Below, one piece after another: positions 56,589 through 64,000 of a stretch of DNA of 64,000 nucleotides. The notes under the pieces were generated by a model, which saw nothing but the letters and a program-made list of their open reading frames with translations, did not search any database and had not been told where the DNA came from. This DNA comes from Gammaproteobacteria bacterium. Lineage in GTDB: Bacteria > Pseudomonadota > Gammaproteobacteria > Steroidobacterales > Steroidobacteraceae. The DNA lies in contig PLUE01000062.1 in assembly GCA_003164785.1 (NCBI GenBank), forward strand, positions 1 to 64,000, read 5' to 3'. Numbering within the stretch: the first letter of the stretch is position 1; each line of letters starts with the position of its first letter. The position numbers were made by a program, and so were the translations under genes.

Positions 56589-56987
56589 ATGGAAAACATT
56601 CCCGCGGAAATTCGTCCTCTACCCACGCCCTCCGGCTATAGGCAGCTGAATCCAGCTGTCATTCCCTTCGCACCGGTCAGTCCGACGAGTCGGCTCTCGC
56701 GGCGGAAACGGTTGGTCATCGGCTTCTGCATTGCCGCGGCGCTTCACGTGGGACTGATCCTCGCGTGGTGGCTGACGCCCCCGCTTCGGCTGAAGGCGAG
56801 TTATGCACCGGAACGATGGGTGCAGGTGTTACCCCTGGTCAAACCCGAGACCGAGGTCAAACCCGTGGAGCAGCCAGTTCCGACCGCCGAATCGGCCGCC
56901 CCACCTGGGGCGCCACCGACAAGGAAATCTCGTCATTCGCGTGACGCTGCGCGCAGCGTCACGCGAATGGAGACCCCAGGACAATGA
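56589..56987 (+). CDS. single-span membrane protein, TonB-like N-terminus, unknown function
   Basis: The frame runs from ATG 56589 (MENIPAEIRPLP; ATG 56580 is an alternative) for 132 residues. It has a basic stretch RLSRRKR followed by one membrane helix (LVIGFCIAAALHVGLILAWWL), then a Pro/Glu-rich tail with EVKPVEQPVP. This layout resembles the start of a TonB-type energy transducer, but the C-terminal TonB domain is missing. The last part of the frame runs through a perfect 36-base palindrome, giving a sequence (SRHSRDAARSVTR) that looks non-native, so the gene may be shortened. Confidence 0.5.
   Translation: MENIPAEIRPLPTPSGYRQLNPAVIPFAPVSPTSRLSRRKRLVIGFCIAAALHVGLILAWWLTPPLRLKASYAPERWVQVLPLVKPETEVKPVEQPVPTAESAAPPGAPPTRKSRHSRDAARSVTRMETPGQ
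56934..56969. repeat. perfect 36-base palindrome, possible terminator
   Basis: CATTCGCGTGACGCTGCG and its exact reverse complement are joined without a loop. It falls inside the last codons of the TonB-like gene and between convergent genes. It could form a long hairpin in RNA from either strand. No U-tract follows in either direction. Confidence 0.7.
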
Positions 56988-57015
56988 GCGTCCGGAATTT
57001 TGTGCGGGTCAGTGG

Positions 57016-57726
57016 TCAGTAAGCGGCGATCTTCGCCACCCCCGCATCGATCGCTGCGCGCACCTCGTCGTTGAGTTGGCGGGGCTTCTTCCCGACCGAT
57101 GTGATGGGCTCTCCGATCACCACTCGGATCGTGCCGGGTCTTTTGACGATCCCGCGCCGCGGCCAATATTGCCCCGCGTTGTGCGACATCGGCAGCACGA
57201 GATTCCCGGTCGATGTCGCGAGCAGCGCGCCGCTGATCCCGTACTTCTTAGTCTCGCCTGGCGCCACCCGCGTGCCCTCTGGAAAAATGACGATCCAAAT
57301 GCCGGCGGCCAGGCGTTGTTTCCCCTGATCGATGACTTGTTTCACTGCACGGTGGCCTTCGCCGCGATTGATGGCGATGGGCCTCAATACCTTGAGCCCC
57401 CAGCCGACGAAGGGGAACCATAGCAACTCGCGCTTCAACACCCAGCAGTGAGGTGGAAAGAAAATGAACAATGCAATGGTCTCCCATGCCGACGCGTGGT
57501 TGCTCATGACGATATGCGCGCCGGCGGGGATTCTCTCGCGGCCCTCGACCACGAATTTCAGGCCGCAGAGGTGTTCGAGCATCCAAAACAAGCGGCAGGC
57601 CCACCACCGCGCAATCGCGAATTGAAAGCGGTACGGCAGCCAAAAGCAGATTCCCATGAACCCACCGACCAGGCATGCCGACACGATCATGTAGACCGTG
57701 AATAGAAACGAGCGAAGCGTCTGCAT
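57016..57726 (-). CDS. 1-acyl-sn-glycerol-3-phosphate acyltransferase (PlsC-type)
   Basis: The 236-residue inner-membrane enzyme would add the second acyl chain to lysophosphatidic acid. One or two N-terminal helices (FLFTVYMIVSACLVGGFMGI) precede the acyltransferase block I, MSNHASAWETIALF (HX4E in place of the commoner HX4D). Block III, FPEGTRVAPGE, follows. Specific substrates cannot be deduced and other phospholipid acyltransferases are possible. It lies eight bases downstream of glyS. Confidence 0.85.
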   Translation of the reverse strand: MQTLRSFLFTVYMIVSACLVGGFMGICFWLPYRFQFAIARWWACRLFWMLEHLCGLKFVVEGRERIPAGAHIVMSNHASAWETIALFIFFPPHCWVLKRELLWFPFVGWGLKVLRPIAINRGEGHRAVKQVIDQGKQRLAAGIWIVIFPEGTRVAPGETKKYGISGALLATSTGNLVLPMSHNAGQYWPRRGIVKRPGTIRVVIGEPITSVGKKPRQLNDEVRAAIDAGVAKIAAY

Positions 57727-57734
57727 GCGGTATT

Positions 57735-59801
57735 TCAGCCTGGCAGGCGCGACAGGTCTGCCACCCCGCCGAGCACTTCCTGAACGCCTCTGAGGAGTGC
57801 AAGCCGGTTGCGGCGGCGCTCGAGATTATCGTCCATCACCATGACCTGGTCGAAAAACTGGTCCACCGCGGCCCGCAGACCTGCCGATGCCCGCAGGGCA
57901 TCGGCATATCGGTGCTCGGCAACCGCGGCTGTGACGGTGTCGCGCAGGCCACCCAGCACTCCGTGCAGGCCGATCTCGGCGGGTTCGGTGAGCATCGCCG
58001 CGTCGACATCGACATTGTAGCCTGGCGCGGCCTTCCGCAAGATATTCAATATGCGCTTGTTGAGGGCGGTCAACACGCCCGCATCCGGACGCAACAAGAA
58101 CACCTTCAGCGCCAGCAAGCGCGCTTCCAAGTCCAACGGCGATCGGGGCCTGCCGGCGAGGACGGAATCGATCATTTCCGCGGTCGTGCCGTCCGCCCGC
58201 TCCAGGAGCAATCCACGCAGGCGCTCTGCGATGAAGTCATAGACTTCGTCGGCGGTACCCGGTCGCTGAACGGGCTGCAGGGACGCGGCTTGATGGAGTA
58301 ATCCGGTCAGGTCCAGATCCAGTTGACCCTCGAGCAGGATTCGCAAGACGCCGAGGGCGACGCGGCGCAACCCGAAGGGGTCCTTGGTGCCGGTCGGTCG
58401 CTGGTCGATTGCAAAGATGCCGACCAGGGTGTCCAGTCGGTCCGCGAGTCCCAACGCTTGGCCGGTTCTGGTGGTGGGCAGGACATCCCCGGCAAATCGC
58501 GGTCGGTAGTGCTCTTCCAGTGCGAGCGCGAGTTCCGCAGGCTCTCCCTGCGCCTCCGCGTAATATCGACCCATGGTCCCTTGGAGCTCAGGAAACTCCC
58601 CCACCATGGCGGTCATGAGGTCCGCCTTCGCAAGTTCAGCCGCCCGACCAACGTAACCGAATGCACTTATACGTTGACCGATTGTCTCGGCCAGCGCTTT
58701 CACCCGGATCGTCTTGTCCGCATAACTGCCTAGCTTGGTCTGAAAGGTGACGCCGGCAAGCTTGGCGGCATGTTCGTCGAGCGAGATCGCCCGATCCTGT
58801 TCCCAGAAAAACGCCGCGTCGCTCAGCCTAGGTCTGACCACGCGTTCGTTGCCCTCGCGCACCTTCGTCGGATCGCGGCTTTGAATGTTGCTGACCGTCA
58901 CAAAGCCGCCGGTCAGCCGACCGTCGGGGCCCTCCACCGCGAAGTAACGCTGGTGATCCTGAATCGTGGCGATGATCACCTCGCGTGGCAGCGACAGAAA
59001 GCGCTGCTCGAAGTGTCCGGCGATCGGGACAGGCCACTCGACCAACGCGGTCACTTCATTGAGCAGGGCGTCTTCCATGAGTGCCGTGCCCCCCGCGGCC
59101 GCGGCGGCTGCCTGCACACCCTGACGAATGACGTCGCGCCGTTTGCCGAAATCGGCGATGACCTTGGCTGCGCGCAACTGGCTCTCGTACGTTTTGGGAG
59201 ATTTCAGGACGATGGGCCGCGGCGCATGGAACCGATGACCCGTGGTGATGCGGTCCGACTTTAATCCCAGGACTTCGATGGGAATCACGTCGTCGCCGAA
59301 TAGCAGCACGACGGAGCGCACCGGCCTGACGAACTCCACCGTGCGTGCGCCCCATCGCATGCGCTTGGCGATCGGGAGGGCCGCGATCGCTTGACTGATG
59401 ATGGAACCCAGCAGGCTGGCGGTTGCCGCTCCCGGCTCCGTTCCGCGAAAGGCCAGCCATGCGCCTTTGTCGGTGGTCAGTCGCTCCAGATCGGCCACTT
59501 GCACGCCGCAGCTCTTTGCGAAGGCGGCGGCTGCTTGGGTCGGGGCGCCGGACGAGTCGAACGAGTTGTTCACCGGCGGCCCTCGACGCTCGATCCGCCG
59601 GTCCGGTGCGAATTCCGCGCAGGCGTCAATCTGCACCGCCAGGCGGCGCGGAGTGGCGAATCCACGCGCCTTGCCGTGCGGAATGGCTGCGGTATCGACG
59701 CCGCTCAGGATGCCCTCCTGCAGCGCAAGCGACAATGCCAGCAGTGTCCGGGGAGGCAACTCTTCCGTGCCCAATTCGAACAGCAGGTCGCGCGTGGCCA
59801 T
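57735..59801 (-). CDS. glyS: glycyl-tRNA synthetase beta subunit
   Basis: The 688-residue beta subunit of the alpha2beta2 enzyme carries tRNA recognition. The N-terminus RDLLFELGTEELPPRTLL is the family signature. The HD-like central domain and the C-terminal anticodon-binding segment (FFDQVMVMDDNLERRRNRLALL) are present. It starts within the glyQ stop (TGATG overlap), so the two are coupled. Confidence 0.97.
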   Translation of the reverse strand: MATRDLLFELGTEELPPRTLLALSLALQEGILSGVDTAAIPHGKARGFATPRRLAVQIDACAEFAPDRRIERRGPPVNNSFDSSGAPTQAAAAFAKSCGVQVADLERLTTDKGAWLAFRGTEPGAATASLLGSIISQAIAALPIAKRMRWGARTVEFVRPVRSVVLLFGDDVIPIEVLGLKSDRITTGHRFHAPRPIVLKSPKTYESQLRAAKVIADFGKRRDVIRQGVQAAAAAAGGTALMEDALLNEVTALVEWPVPIAGHFEQRFLSLPREVIIATIQDHQRYFAVEGPDGRLTGGFVTVSNIQSRDPTKVREGNERVVRPRLSDAAFFWEQDRAISLDEHAAKLAGVTFQTKLGSYADKTIRVKALAETIGQRISAFGYVGRAAELAKADLMTAMVGEFPELQGTMGRYYAEAQGEPAELALALEEHYRPRFAGDVLPTTRTGQALGLADRLDTLVGIFAIDQRPTGTKDPFGLRRVALGVLRILLEGQLDLDLTGLLHQAASLQPVQRPGTADEVYDFIAERLRGLLLERADGTTAEMIDSVLAGRPRSPLDLEARLLALKVFLLRPDAGVLTALNKRILNILRKAAPGYNVDVDAAMLTEPAEIGLHGVLGGLRDTVTAAVAEHRYADALRASAGLRAAVDQFFDQVMVMDDNLERRRNRLALLRGVQEVLGGVADLSRLPG

Positions 59802-60730
59802 CAGGCCACCTGCAGCGGAGATTCGTCTTTCAACAGCGGAAAGCCCAGCGCCTCGCGGCTTTCGCGATAAGCCTCCGCGACGCCGCGGGCCAGCGTGCGG
59901 ACGCGAAGTATGAAGCGCTGCCTCTCGGTGACTGAGACCGCGTGTCGAGCGTCCAGCAGATTGAACGAGTGCGATGCCTTCACCATTTGTTCATAGGCTG
60001 GCAGCACCAATTTATCCTCGAGTAATCTCTGGCAGGCGAATTCGTACGTATCGAAGTGGTCCAACAAAACCCGTATGTCGGCTTTCTCGAAGTTGTAGGC
60101 CGATTGCTCCACCTCGTTTTGGTGGAATATGTCCCCGTAGGTGATGGGGCCATGCGGCCCGTCAGCCCAGACGATGTCGAAAATGCTCTCCTTGCCTTGA
60201 ATGTACATGCCGAGCCGCTCGAGTCCGTAAGTGATCTCGCCCATGACCGGACGGCAATCCATGCCGCCGACCTGCTGAAAATACGTGAACTGCGAGACCT
60301 CCATGCCGTTCAGCCAGACTTCCCATCCCAGACCCCAAGCGCCCAGAGTCGGGGATTCCCAGTTGTCCTCGACGAATCGAACGTCGTGAGTCAGCAGGTC
60401 GAAACCCAACGATCGCAGCGAGCCTAGATAGAGTTCCTGGAAGTCGTCCGGCGAGGGTTTGATGGCCACCTGAAATTGATAGTAGTGTTGCAAGCGGAAC
60501 GGGTTATTGCCGTAGCGTCCATCGGTGGGCCGCCGCGACGGTTGTACATACGCGGCGCGCCAGGGCTCGGGCCCGACGGCGCGCAAGAAGGTGGCGGTAT
60601 GAAAGGTGCCGGCGCCCATTTCCATGTCGTAGGGCTGCAAGATAATGCATCCCTGATCGGACCAGTATTTTTGCAACGCAAAAATCAATTCTTGAAACGT
60701 GCGAGGCGGCGCTGGAAGTGCTTTGGCCAT
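59801..60730 (-). CDS. glyQ: glycyl-tRNA synthetase alpha subunit
   Basis: The catalytic subunit of heterotetrameric GlyRS. The true start is ATG 60730 ([16 protein letters not shown]), giving 309 residues; the track ORF to 60898 has no support. Class II catalytic motifs are visible: [22 protein letters not shown] and [25 protein letters not shown]. It is translationally coupled to glyS. The split alpha/beta form is typical of most Gram-negative bacteria. Confidence 0.97.
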   Translation of the reverse strand: MAKALPAPPRTFQELIFALQKYWSDQGCIILQPYDMEMGAGTFHTATFLRAVGPEPWRAAYVQPSRRPTDGRYGNNPFRLQHYYQFQVAIKPSPDDFQELYLGSLRSLGFDLLTHDVRFVEDNWESPTLGAWGLGWEVWLNGMEVSQFTYFQQVGGMDCRPVMGEITYGLERLGMYIQGKESIFDIVWADGPHGPITYGDIFHQNEVEQSAYNFEKADIRVLLDHFDTYEFACQRLLEDKLVLPAYEQMVKASHSFNLLDARHAVSVTERQRFILRVRTLARGVAEAYRESREALGFPLLKDESPLQVA

Positions 60731-60827
60731 CTTGTGCTCTGAGCGAAATAACGGCCGCGAGTATAGCCACGCGGGGCGCGCGCTGTCGTGAGCTTGAGGG
60801 CCCGGGGCTGTTCGCCGGCGATCCCGA

Positions 60828-60844
60828 CGCACCAAAGTAGCGCA
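60828..60844. promoter_or_regulatory. possible NtrC-binding site, distal
   Basis: CGCACC-AAAGT-AGCGCA matches nine of the twelve conserved bases of the inverted consensus TGCACC-N5-GGTGCA. It lies about 97 bases upstream of the sigma54 promoter, in the range usual for NtrC enhancers. Confidence 0.4.
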
Positions 60845-60878
60845 CGATTTCAGTCGTTGGGTCATAATGGCGCGCCGA

Positions 60879-60895
60879 TGCACGAAGCTGGCGCG
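60879..60895. promoter_or_regulatory. possible NtrC-binding site, proximal
   Basis: TGCACG-AAGCT-GGCGCG matches nine of twelve conserved NtrC bases. Its start is 51 bases from the distal candidate, close to five helical turns, so both would lie on one DNA face. Confidence 0.4.
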
Positions 60896-60924
60896 CAAGT
60901 GACTGATCCATATGAACCTGTCCC

Positions 60925-60940
60925 TGGCACAGTTGCTGCA
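60925..60940 (+). promoter_or_regulatory. sigma54 (RpoN) promoter of glnA
   Basis: TGGCACAGTTGCTGCA has the invariant GG and GC separated by ten bases and fits the consensus TGGCAC-N5-TTGCA except for one T. Transcription would start near 60952, leaving a leader of about 50 bases before the glnA ATG at 61001. Confidence 0.75.
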
Positions 60941-61000
60941 TTGTCACAGAACCCCGGCATTGACCGGACCCGAAGAGCTCTCCACCTCGCGAGGACGCAA

Positions 61001-62410
61001 ATGACTCCCGCTGATGTTCTGAAATTGATCAAAGAAAAAGAGGCGAAGTTCGCCGATCTCCGCTTTACCGACACTATCGGCAAGGAGCATCACGTAACCA
61101 TCCCGACGCGCCTCGTCGACGAAGGATTTTTCAAGGACGGCAAGATGTTCGACGGCTCGTCGATTGCCGGCTGGAAGGGCATCAACGAATCCGACATGAT
61201 TTTGATGCCGGACCCCGAAACCGCCGTCATCGACCCCTTTTATGAGGAAACGACGGTGAATTTGCGCTGCGACGTCATTGAACCGATGACCATGCAGGGC
61301 TATGAGCGCGATCCTCGATCCTTGGCGAAGCGCGCCGAGGCGTACCTGAAATCGTCGGGCATCGCGGACTCCGCGCTGTTCGGTCCCGAGAACGAGTTCT
61401 TCATTTTCGACACCGTGACGTCGAGCGTCGCCATGAATGGCTGCTCGTATGAAGTCGATTCGTACGAAGGCGCTTGGAATTCCAACAAGAGCTATGAGGA
61501 CGGCAACAAGGGGCACCGACCCGCCGTCAAGGGTGGTTACTTTCCGGTCCCCCCGGTCGATGCCCAGCAGGACATCCGCACGGCCATGTCACTGGCCTGC
61601 GAGGAGATGGGGCTCAAGTTCGAGGTCCACCATCACGAGGTGGCGACGGCAGGTCAGGGCGAGATCAACGTGGCTGCGAACACGCTGACCAAGAAGGCCG
61701 ATGAGGTCCAGATCCTCAAATACGCCCTGCAGAACGTGGCTCACGGCTACGGCAAAACGCTGACGTTCATGCCGAAACCCATCGTGGGAGACAACGGCAG
61801 CGGCATGCACGTGCACATGTCCCTGCAAAAAGACGGCAAGCCGATGTTCGCGGGAGACAAGTACGGTGGCCTGTCCGATACCGCGCTTTATTATATCGGC
61901 GGCATCATCAAGCACGCGCGCGCGCTCAATGCATTCACCAACGCGAGCACGAACTCGTACAAACGTCTCGTTCCCGGATTCGAAGCGCCCGTGAAGCTCG
62001 CTTATTCGGCCCGCAACCGCTCGGCCTCCATTCGCATCCCCTGGATTGCCAATCCGAAGGGGCGCCGCATCGAGGTGCGCTTTCCGGACGCGACGGCGAA
62101 TCCGTACTTTGCGTTTTCGGCCATGTTGCTGGCCGGACTCGACGGTATTCAGAACAAGATCCATCCCGGCGATCCCGGCGACAAGGACCTTTACGACCTG
62201 GAGCCCGAAGAGGACAAGAAGATACCGACGGTATGCCATTCGTTGGACATGGCGCTCGATTACCTGGACAAGGATCGGGCCTTCCTGAAGGTGGGCGGTG
62301 TGTTTACCGATGACTTGATCGATGCGTACATCGAATTGAAGATGAAGGAAGTCACTCGCTTGCGGATGACACCGCATCCGATCGAGATTGAGATGTACTA
62401 CAGTCTGTAA
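61001..62410 (+). CDS. glnA: glutamine synthetase, type I
   Basis: GlnA makes glutamine from glutamate and ammonia and is the main ammonium-assimilation enzyme. The start is ATG 61001 ([17 protein letters not shown]), 469 residues, with GAGGACG upstream. Visible motifs include the early [17 protein letters not shown], the metal-binding [18 protein letters not shown] and the [11 protein letters not shown] loop. The adenylylation tyrosine region is [13 protein letters not shown], so regulation by adenylylation (GSI-beta type) is likely. A sigma54 promoter and NtrC-like sites lie upstream, and ntrB follows after one gene. Confidence 0.98.
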   Translation: MTPADVLKLIKEKEAKFADLRFTDTIGKEHHVTIPTRLVDEGFFKDGKMFDGSSIAGWKGINESDMILMPDPETAVIDPFYEETTVNLRCDVIEPMTMQGYERDPRSLAKRAEAYLKSSGIADSALFGPENEFFIFDTVTSSVAMNGCSYEVDSYEGAWNSNKSYEDGNKGHRPAVKGGYFPVPPVDAQQDIRTAMSLACEEMGLKFEVHHHEVATAGQGEINVAANTLTKKADEVQILKYALQNVAHGYGKTLTFMPKPIVGDNGSGMHVHMSLQKDGKPMFAGDKYGGLSDTALYYIGGIIKHARALNAFTNASTNSYKRLVPGFEAPVKLAYSARNRSASIRIPWIANPKGRRIEVRFPDATANPYFAFSAMLLAGLDGIQNKIHPGDPGDKDLYDLEPEEDKKIPTVCHSLDMALDYLDKDRAFLKVGGVFTDDLIDAYIELKMKEVTRLRMTPHPIEIEMYYSL

Positions 62411-62440
62411 TTCCGCTCCCTGGGGGTGCTACAGCCTTAA

Positions 62441-62474
62441 GGTGACGGCGGTCACGCCGCCGTCACCCCGTTTT
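62441..62474 (+). terminator. rho-independent terminator of glnA
   Basis: GGTGACGGCGG-TCACG-CCGCCGTCACC is a perfect 11-bp stem with a 5-base loop, followed by CCGTTTTG. It starts 31 bases after the glnA stop and is the clearest intrinsic terminator in the window. Confidence 0.85.
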
Positions 62475-62509
62475 GTGGTCGAGAGGCGATAGGGCTATGC
62501 TTTCGAGTT

Positions 62510-63046
62510 ATGCACCTTTGGCGACTTTGGATTGCTCTCGGTCTGTTCGCGGCTTTTGCGGCCGGGGCAGCCGTGGTCTACAAATGGACCGACGGCGATG
62601 GCGTGGTTCACTTTTCGGATCAGCCGGTTCCGGGGGCCGAGAAGATCGTGACGTCGTCGGGTTCGACGAACGGCATCGGCGGCACGTCATCATCGGGAGC
62701 CGGCACGACACCCAAGAGCGCGACCGCCGCACCCAAGGTGGGCGAAGCGACGATCGAATCGCCATCGAAGGAACAGGTGTTCTTCGGCGACGATGTGATC
62801 CCGGTACGTCTCAACTTGGCGCCCGAGCTGCAACCGACCCAGGCCATCGCGTGGAAATTGAACGGCGCTACGCTGGATCAGCCGCGCGACGCGATCAGCT
62901 TCGCACTGCAGACACTGCCGCGTGGAACGTACTCGATCTCGGCGACCGTGACGGATTCCGCCAGCGGCGGGTCGCTGAGCACGGAAAGCGTCACCTTTTA
63001 TGTCAGACAACCTTCCGAACTCGCTCCGCAGCACAAGAAATCCTGA
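62510..63046 (+). CDS. DUF4124 domain-containing periplasmic protein
   Basis: The 178-residue protein has a signal-like helix (LWIALGLFAAFAAGAAV) and then VYKWTDGDGVVHFSDQPVPGAEKI, the exact pattern of DUF4124. A Ser/Gly/Thr linker follows, then a beta-rich C-terminal domain with GTYSISATVTD. DUF4124 genes are often found next to glnA and ntrBC in gammaproteobacteria, but their role is unknown. It lies between the glnA terminator and ntrB. Confidence 0.85.
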   Translation: MHLWRLWIALGLFAAFAAGAAVVYKWTDGDGVVHFSDQPVPGAEKIVTSSGSTNGIGGTSSSGAGTTPKSATAAPKVGEATIESPSKEQVFFGDDVIPVRLNLAPELQPTQAIAWKLNGATLDQPRDAISFALQTLPRGTYSISATVTDSASGGSLSTESVTFYVRQPSELAPQHKKS

Positions 63047-63076
63047 CCGTATTTCCACTTGCAGCGGAGCGCGCGC

Positions 63077-64000
63077 TTGGCTGCTGAGCTGCAAACCCAG
63101 GTCCCAGCGGAGGGCACCGAGCTGCTCGATGCGCTGGTCACCAGCGTTTTCCTGCTCGATCAAGACCTGCACGTCATCTATTTGAATGCAGCGGCGCAGA
63201 CGCTGCTGGGCCTAGGATCAAACCAAGCGTTGGGCCGCCGCTTCACCGAGCTGACTCGTGGCGCCGACACGATGCTCACGCTGTTCGATCGGGCACGGAC
63301 CGGCGGCGAAGGCGTGGTGCAACGCGAACTCGCGTGGCCCGCGCCGGGTGGCGTGGACCGAATTCTCGACTGCGCCGTGACGCAGATCGTCGTTGGGCAT
63401 AACCCGCGCCTGTTGATCGAAATCGAGGACATCACCCAGCATCGGCGTCTGACGCGCGAGAACGCGCTGTTGGCCCAGCTCGGTGGCAGCCGTTTGATGG
63501 TCCGGCAGCTCGCTCACGAGATCAAGAATCCGCTCGGTGGCCTGCGAGGCGCTGCGCAACTTCTGGAACGCGAATTACTGGATCCTGCGCTGCGCGAGTA
63601 CACGCGCGTCATCATCAGTGAGGCGGATAGGCTCACGAATCTGCTCGATTCCATGCTGGGTCCCGGACGACCGCCCGCGAAGCAGCTGGTGAACGTCCAT
63701 GAGCTGCTGGAGCGGGTATATCACCTGTTACGCAGCGAGGCGCCGGAGGGTGTGACCGTCGATCGCGACTACGATCCAAGCCTGCCTGCGCTCACGGTCG
63801 ACCCGAATCACATCATCCAGGCCATGCTCAATCTCGGCCGTAATGCCGTCCAGGCGCTGTCGAGCGGCGGCGTGGAGTCGCCACGGCTGGTGCTGCGCAC
63901 CCGGGCCGCCTCCAACGTGAGCGTCGGCGCGAGACGCCATCGTTTGGTGGCCTCGATCCAGTTCGAAGACAACGGACCCGGCGTGCTCGCAGAAATCCGC
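63077..64000 (+). CDS. glnL: nitrogen regulation sensor histidine kinase NtrB (GlnL), 3' end outside the window
   Basis: This frame is open at the window end and is therefore missing from the ORF track. TTG 63077 is preceded by GGAG seven bases upstream and is the likely start, although TTG 63059 is in frame. About 308 residues are visible: a PAS-like domain (LVTSVFLLDQDLHVIYLNAAAQTLLG), the phospho-acceptor H-box RQLAHEIKNPLGGLRGAAQLL, the N-box IIQAMLNLGRNAVQAL and the start of the G1 box EDNGPG. NtrB phosphorylates NtrC under nitrogen limitation and would thus control the glnA sigma54 promoter nearby. The ntrC gene is expected just beyond the window. Confidence 0.92.
   Translation, partial: MAAELQTQVPAEGTELLDALVTSVFLLDQDLHVIYLNAAAQTLLGLGSNQALGRRFTELTRGADTMLTLFDRARTGGEGVVQRELAWPAPGGVDRILDCAVTQIVVGHNPRLLIEIEDITQHRRLTRENALLAQLGGSRLMVRQLAHEIKNPLGGLRGAAQLLERELLDPALREYTRVIISEADRLTNLLDSMLGPGRPPAKQLVNVHELLERVYHLLRSEAPEGVTVDRDYDPSLPALTVDPNHIIQAMLNLGRNAVQALSSGGVESPRLVLRTRAASNVSVGARRHRLVASIQFEDNGPGVLAEIR

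Noticed and set aside
56743-56755. CTTCACGTGGGAC as a possible third parS
   Set aside because: Only the central CACGTG and a few flanking bases match. Similar CACGTG cores at about 4059 and 14040 also lack the arms.

Overview
The window looks like the replication-origin region of a high-GC gammaproteobacterium. The conserved origin block rpmH, dnaA, dnaN, recF and gyrB lies at 39-46 kb. The associated genes mnmE, yidC, yidD, rnpA, mnmG, rsmG, parA, parB, the complete F-type ATP synthase operon, glmU and glmS lie to its left, almost all on the minus strand and so transcribed away from the origin. Class-level placement is well supported: two-subunit glycyl-tRNA synthetase, an 804-residue GyrB, MsrPQ, and a glnA/ntrB pair with a sigma54 promoter. 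Finer placement (for example Nevskiales or Steroidobacterales) is only a guess. No tRNA, rRNA, CRISPR array, transposase, phage gene or insertion sequence was seen. This is a chromosomal core region with some accessory insertions.

Layout. 0-3.1 kb: the 3' end of a PBP4-type D-Ala-D-Ala carboxypeptidase gene, a methyltransferase gene and glmS. 3.2-9.1 kb: a three-gene heavy-metal-type RND efflux operon (membrane fusion protein, pump, outer-membrane factor). 9.2-13.0 kb: an OmpL-like porin gene divergent from an MFS transporter and an ornithine-cyclodeaminase-family enzyme, possibly a small uptake and catabolic unit. 13.1-21.4 kb: glmU and atpIBEFHAGDC, with a near-consensus promoter ahead of atpI. 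21.6-24.0 kb: parB, parA, rsmG. 24.1-34.1 kb: an accessory stretch (lipoprotein, metallo-beta-lactamase-fold hydrolase, small unknown protein, S9 peptidase, diheme cytochrome c, peptide-binding protein), then mnmG and a class I fumarase. 34.2-35.4 kb: an N-terminally truncated ABC-2 permease and a small membrane protein.

35.4-46 kb: mnmE, yidC, yidD, rnpA and rpmH on the minus strand, then dnaA, oriC, dnaN, recF and gyrB on the plus strand. The dnaA-dnaN gap has DnaA boxes and an AT-rich tract. Two parS-type palindromes are present, one inside recF and one directly after its stop codon. 46-52 kb: msrPQ divergent from a periplasmic molybdenum hydroxylase operon (2Fe-2S subunit, molybdopterin subunit, triheme cytochrome c). 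52-57 kb: a DMT-family transporter, an acyltransferase-3 protein, a tiny membrane protein, an aldehyde dehydrogenase, and a divergent TetR regulator with a clear operator/promoter arrangement. 57-64 kb: a PlsC-type acyltransferase, glyQS, glnA with sigma54 and NtrC-like sites, a DUF4124 protein and the start of ntrB, which runs off the window.

No wholly new multi-gene system was found. The points most worth a second look are: the dual-coding parS in recF; rnpA without a usable canonical start; the TetR/aldehyde-dehydrogenase operator with a perfect consensus promoter; the truncated ABC permease; a possible frameshift at the start of the MFS gene; a perfect 36-bp palindrome inside the end of a small gene; and the unannotated accessory genes at 24-26 kb.
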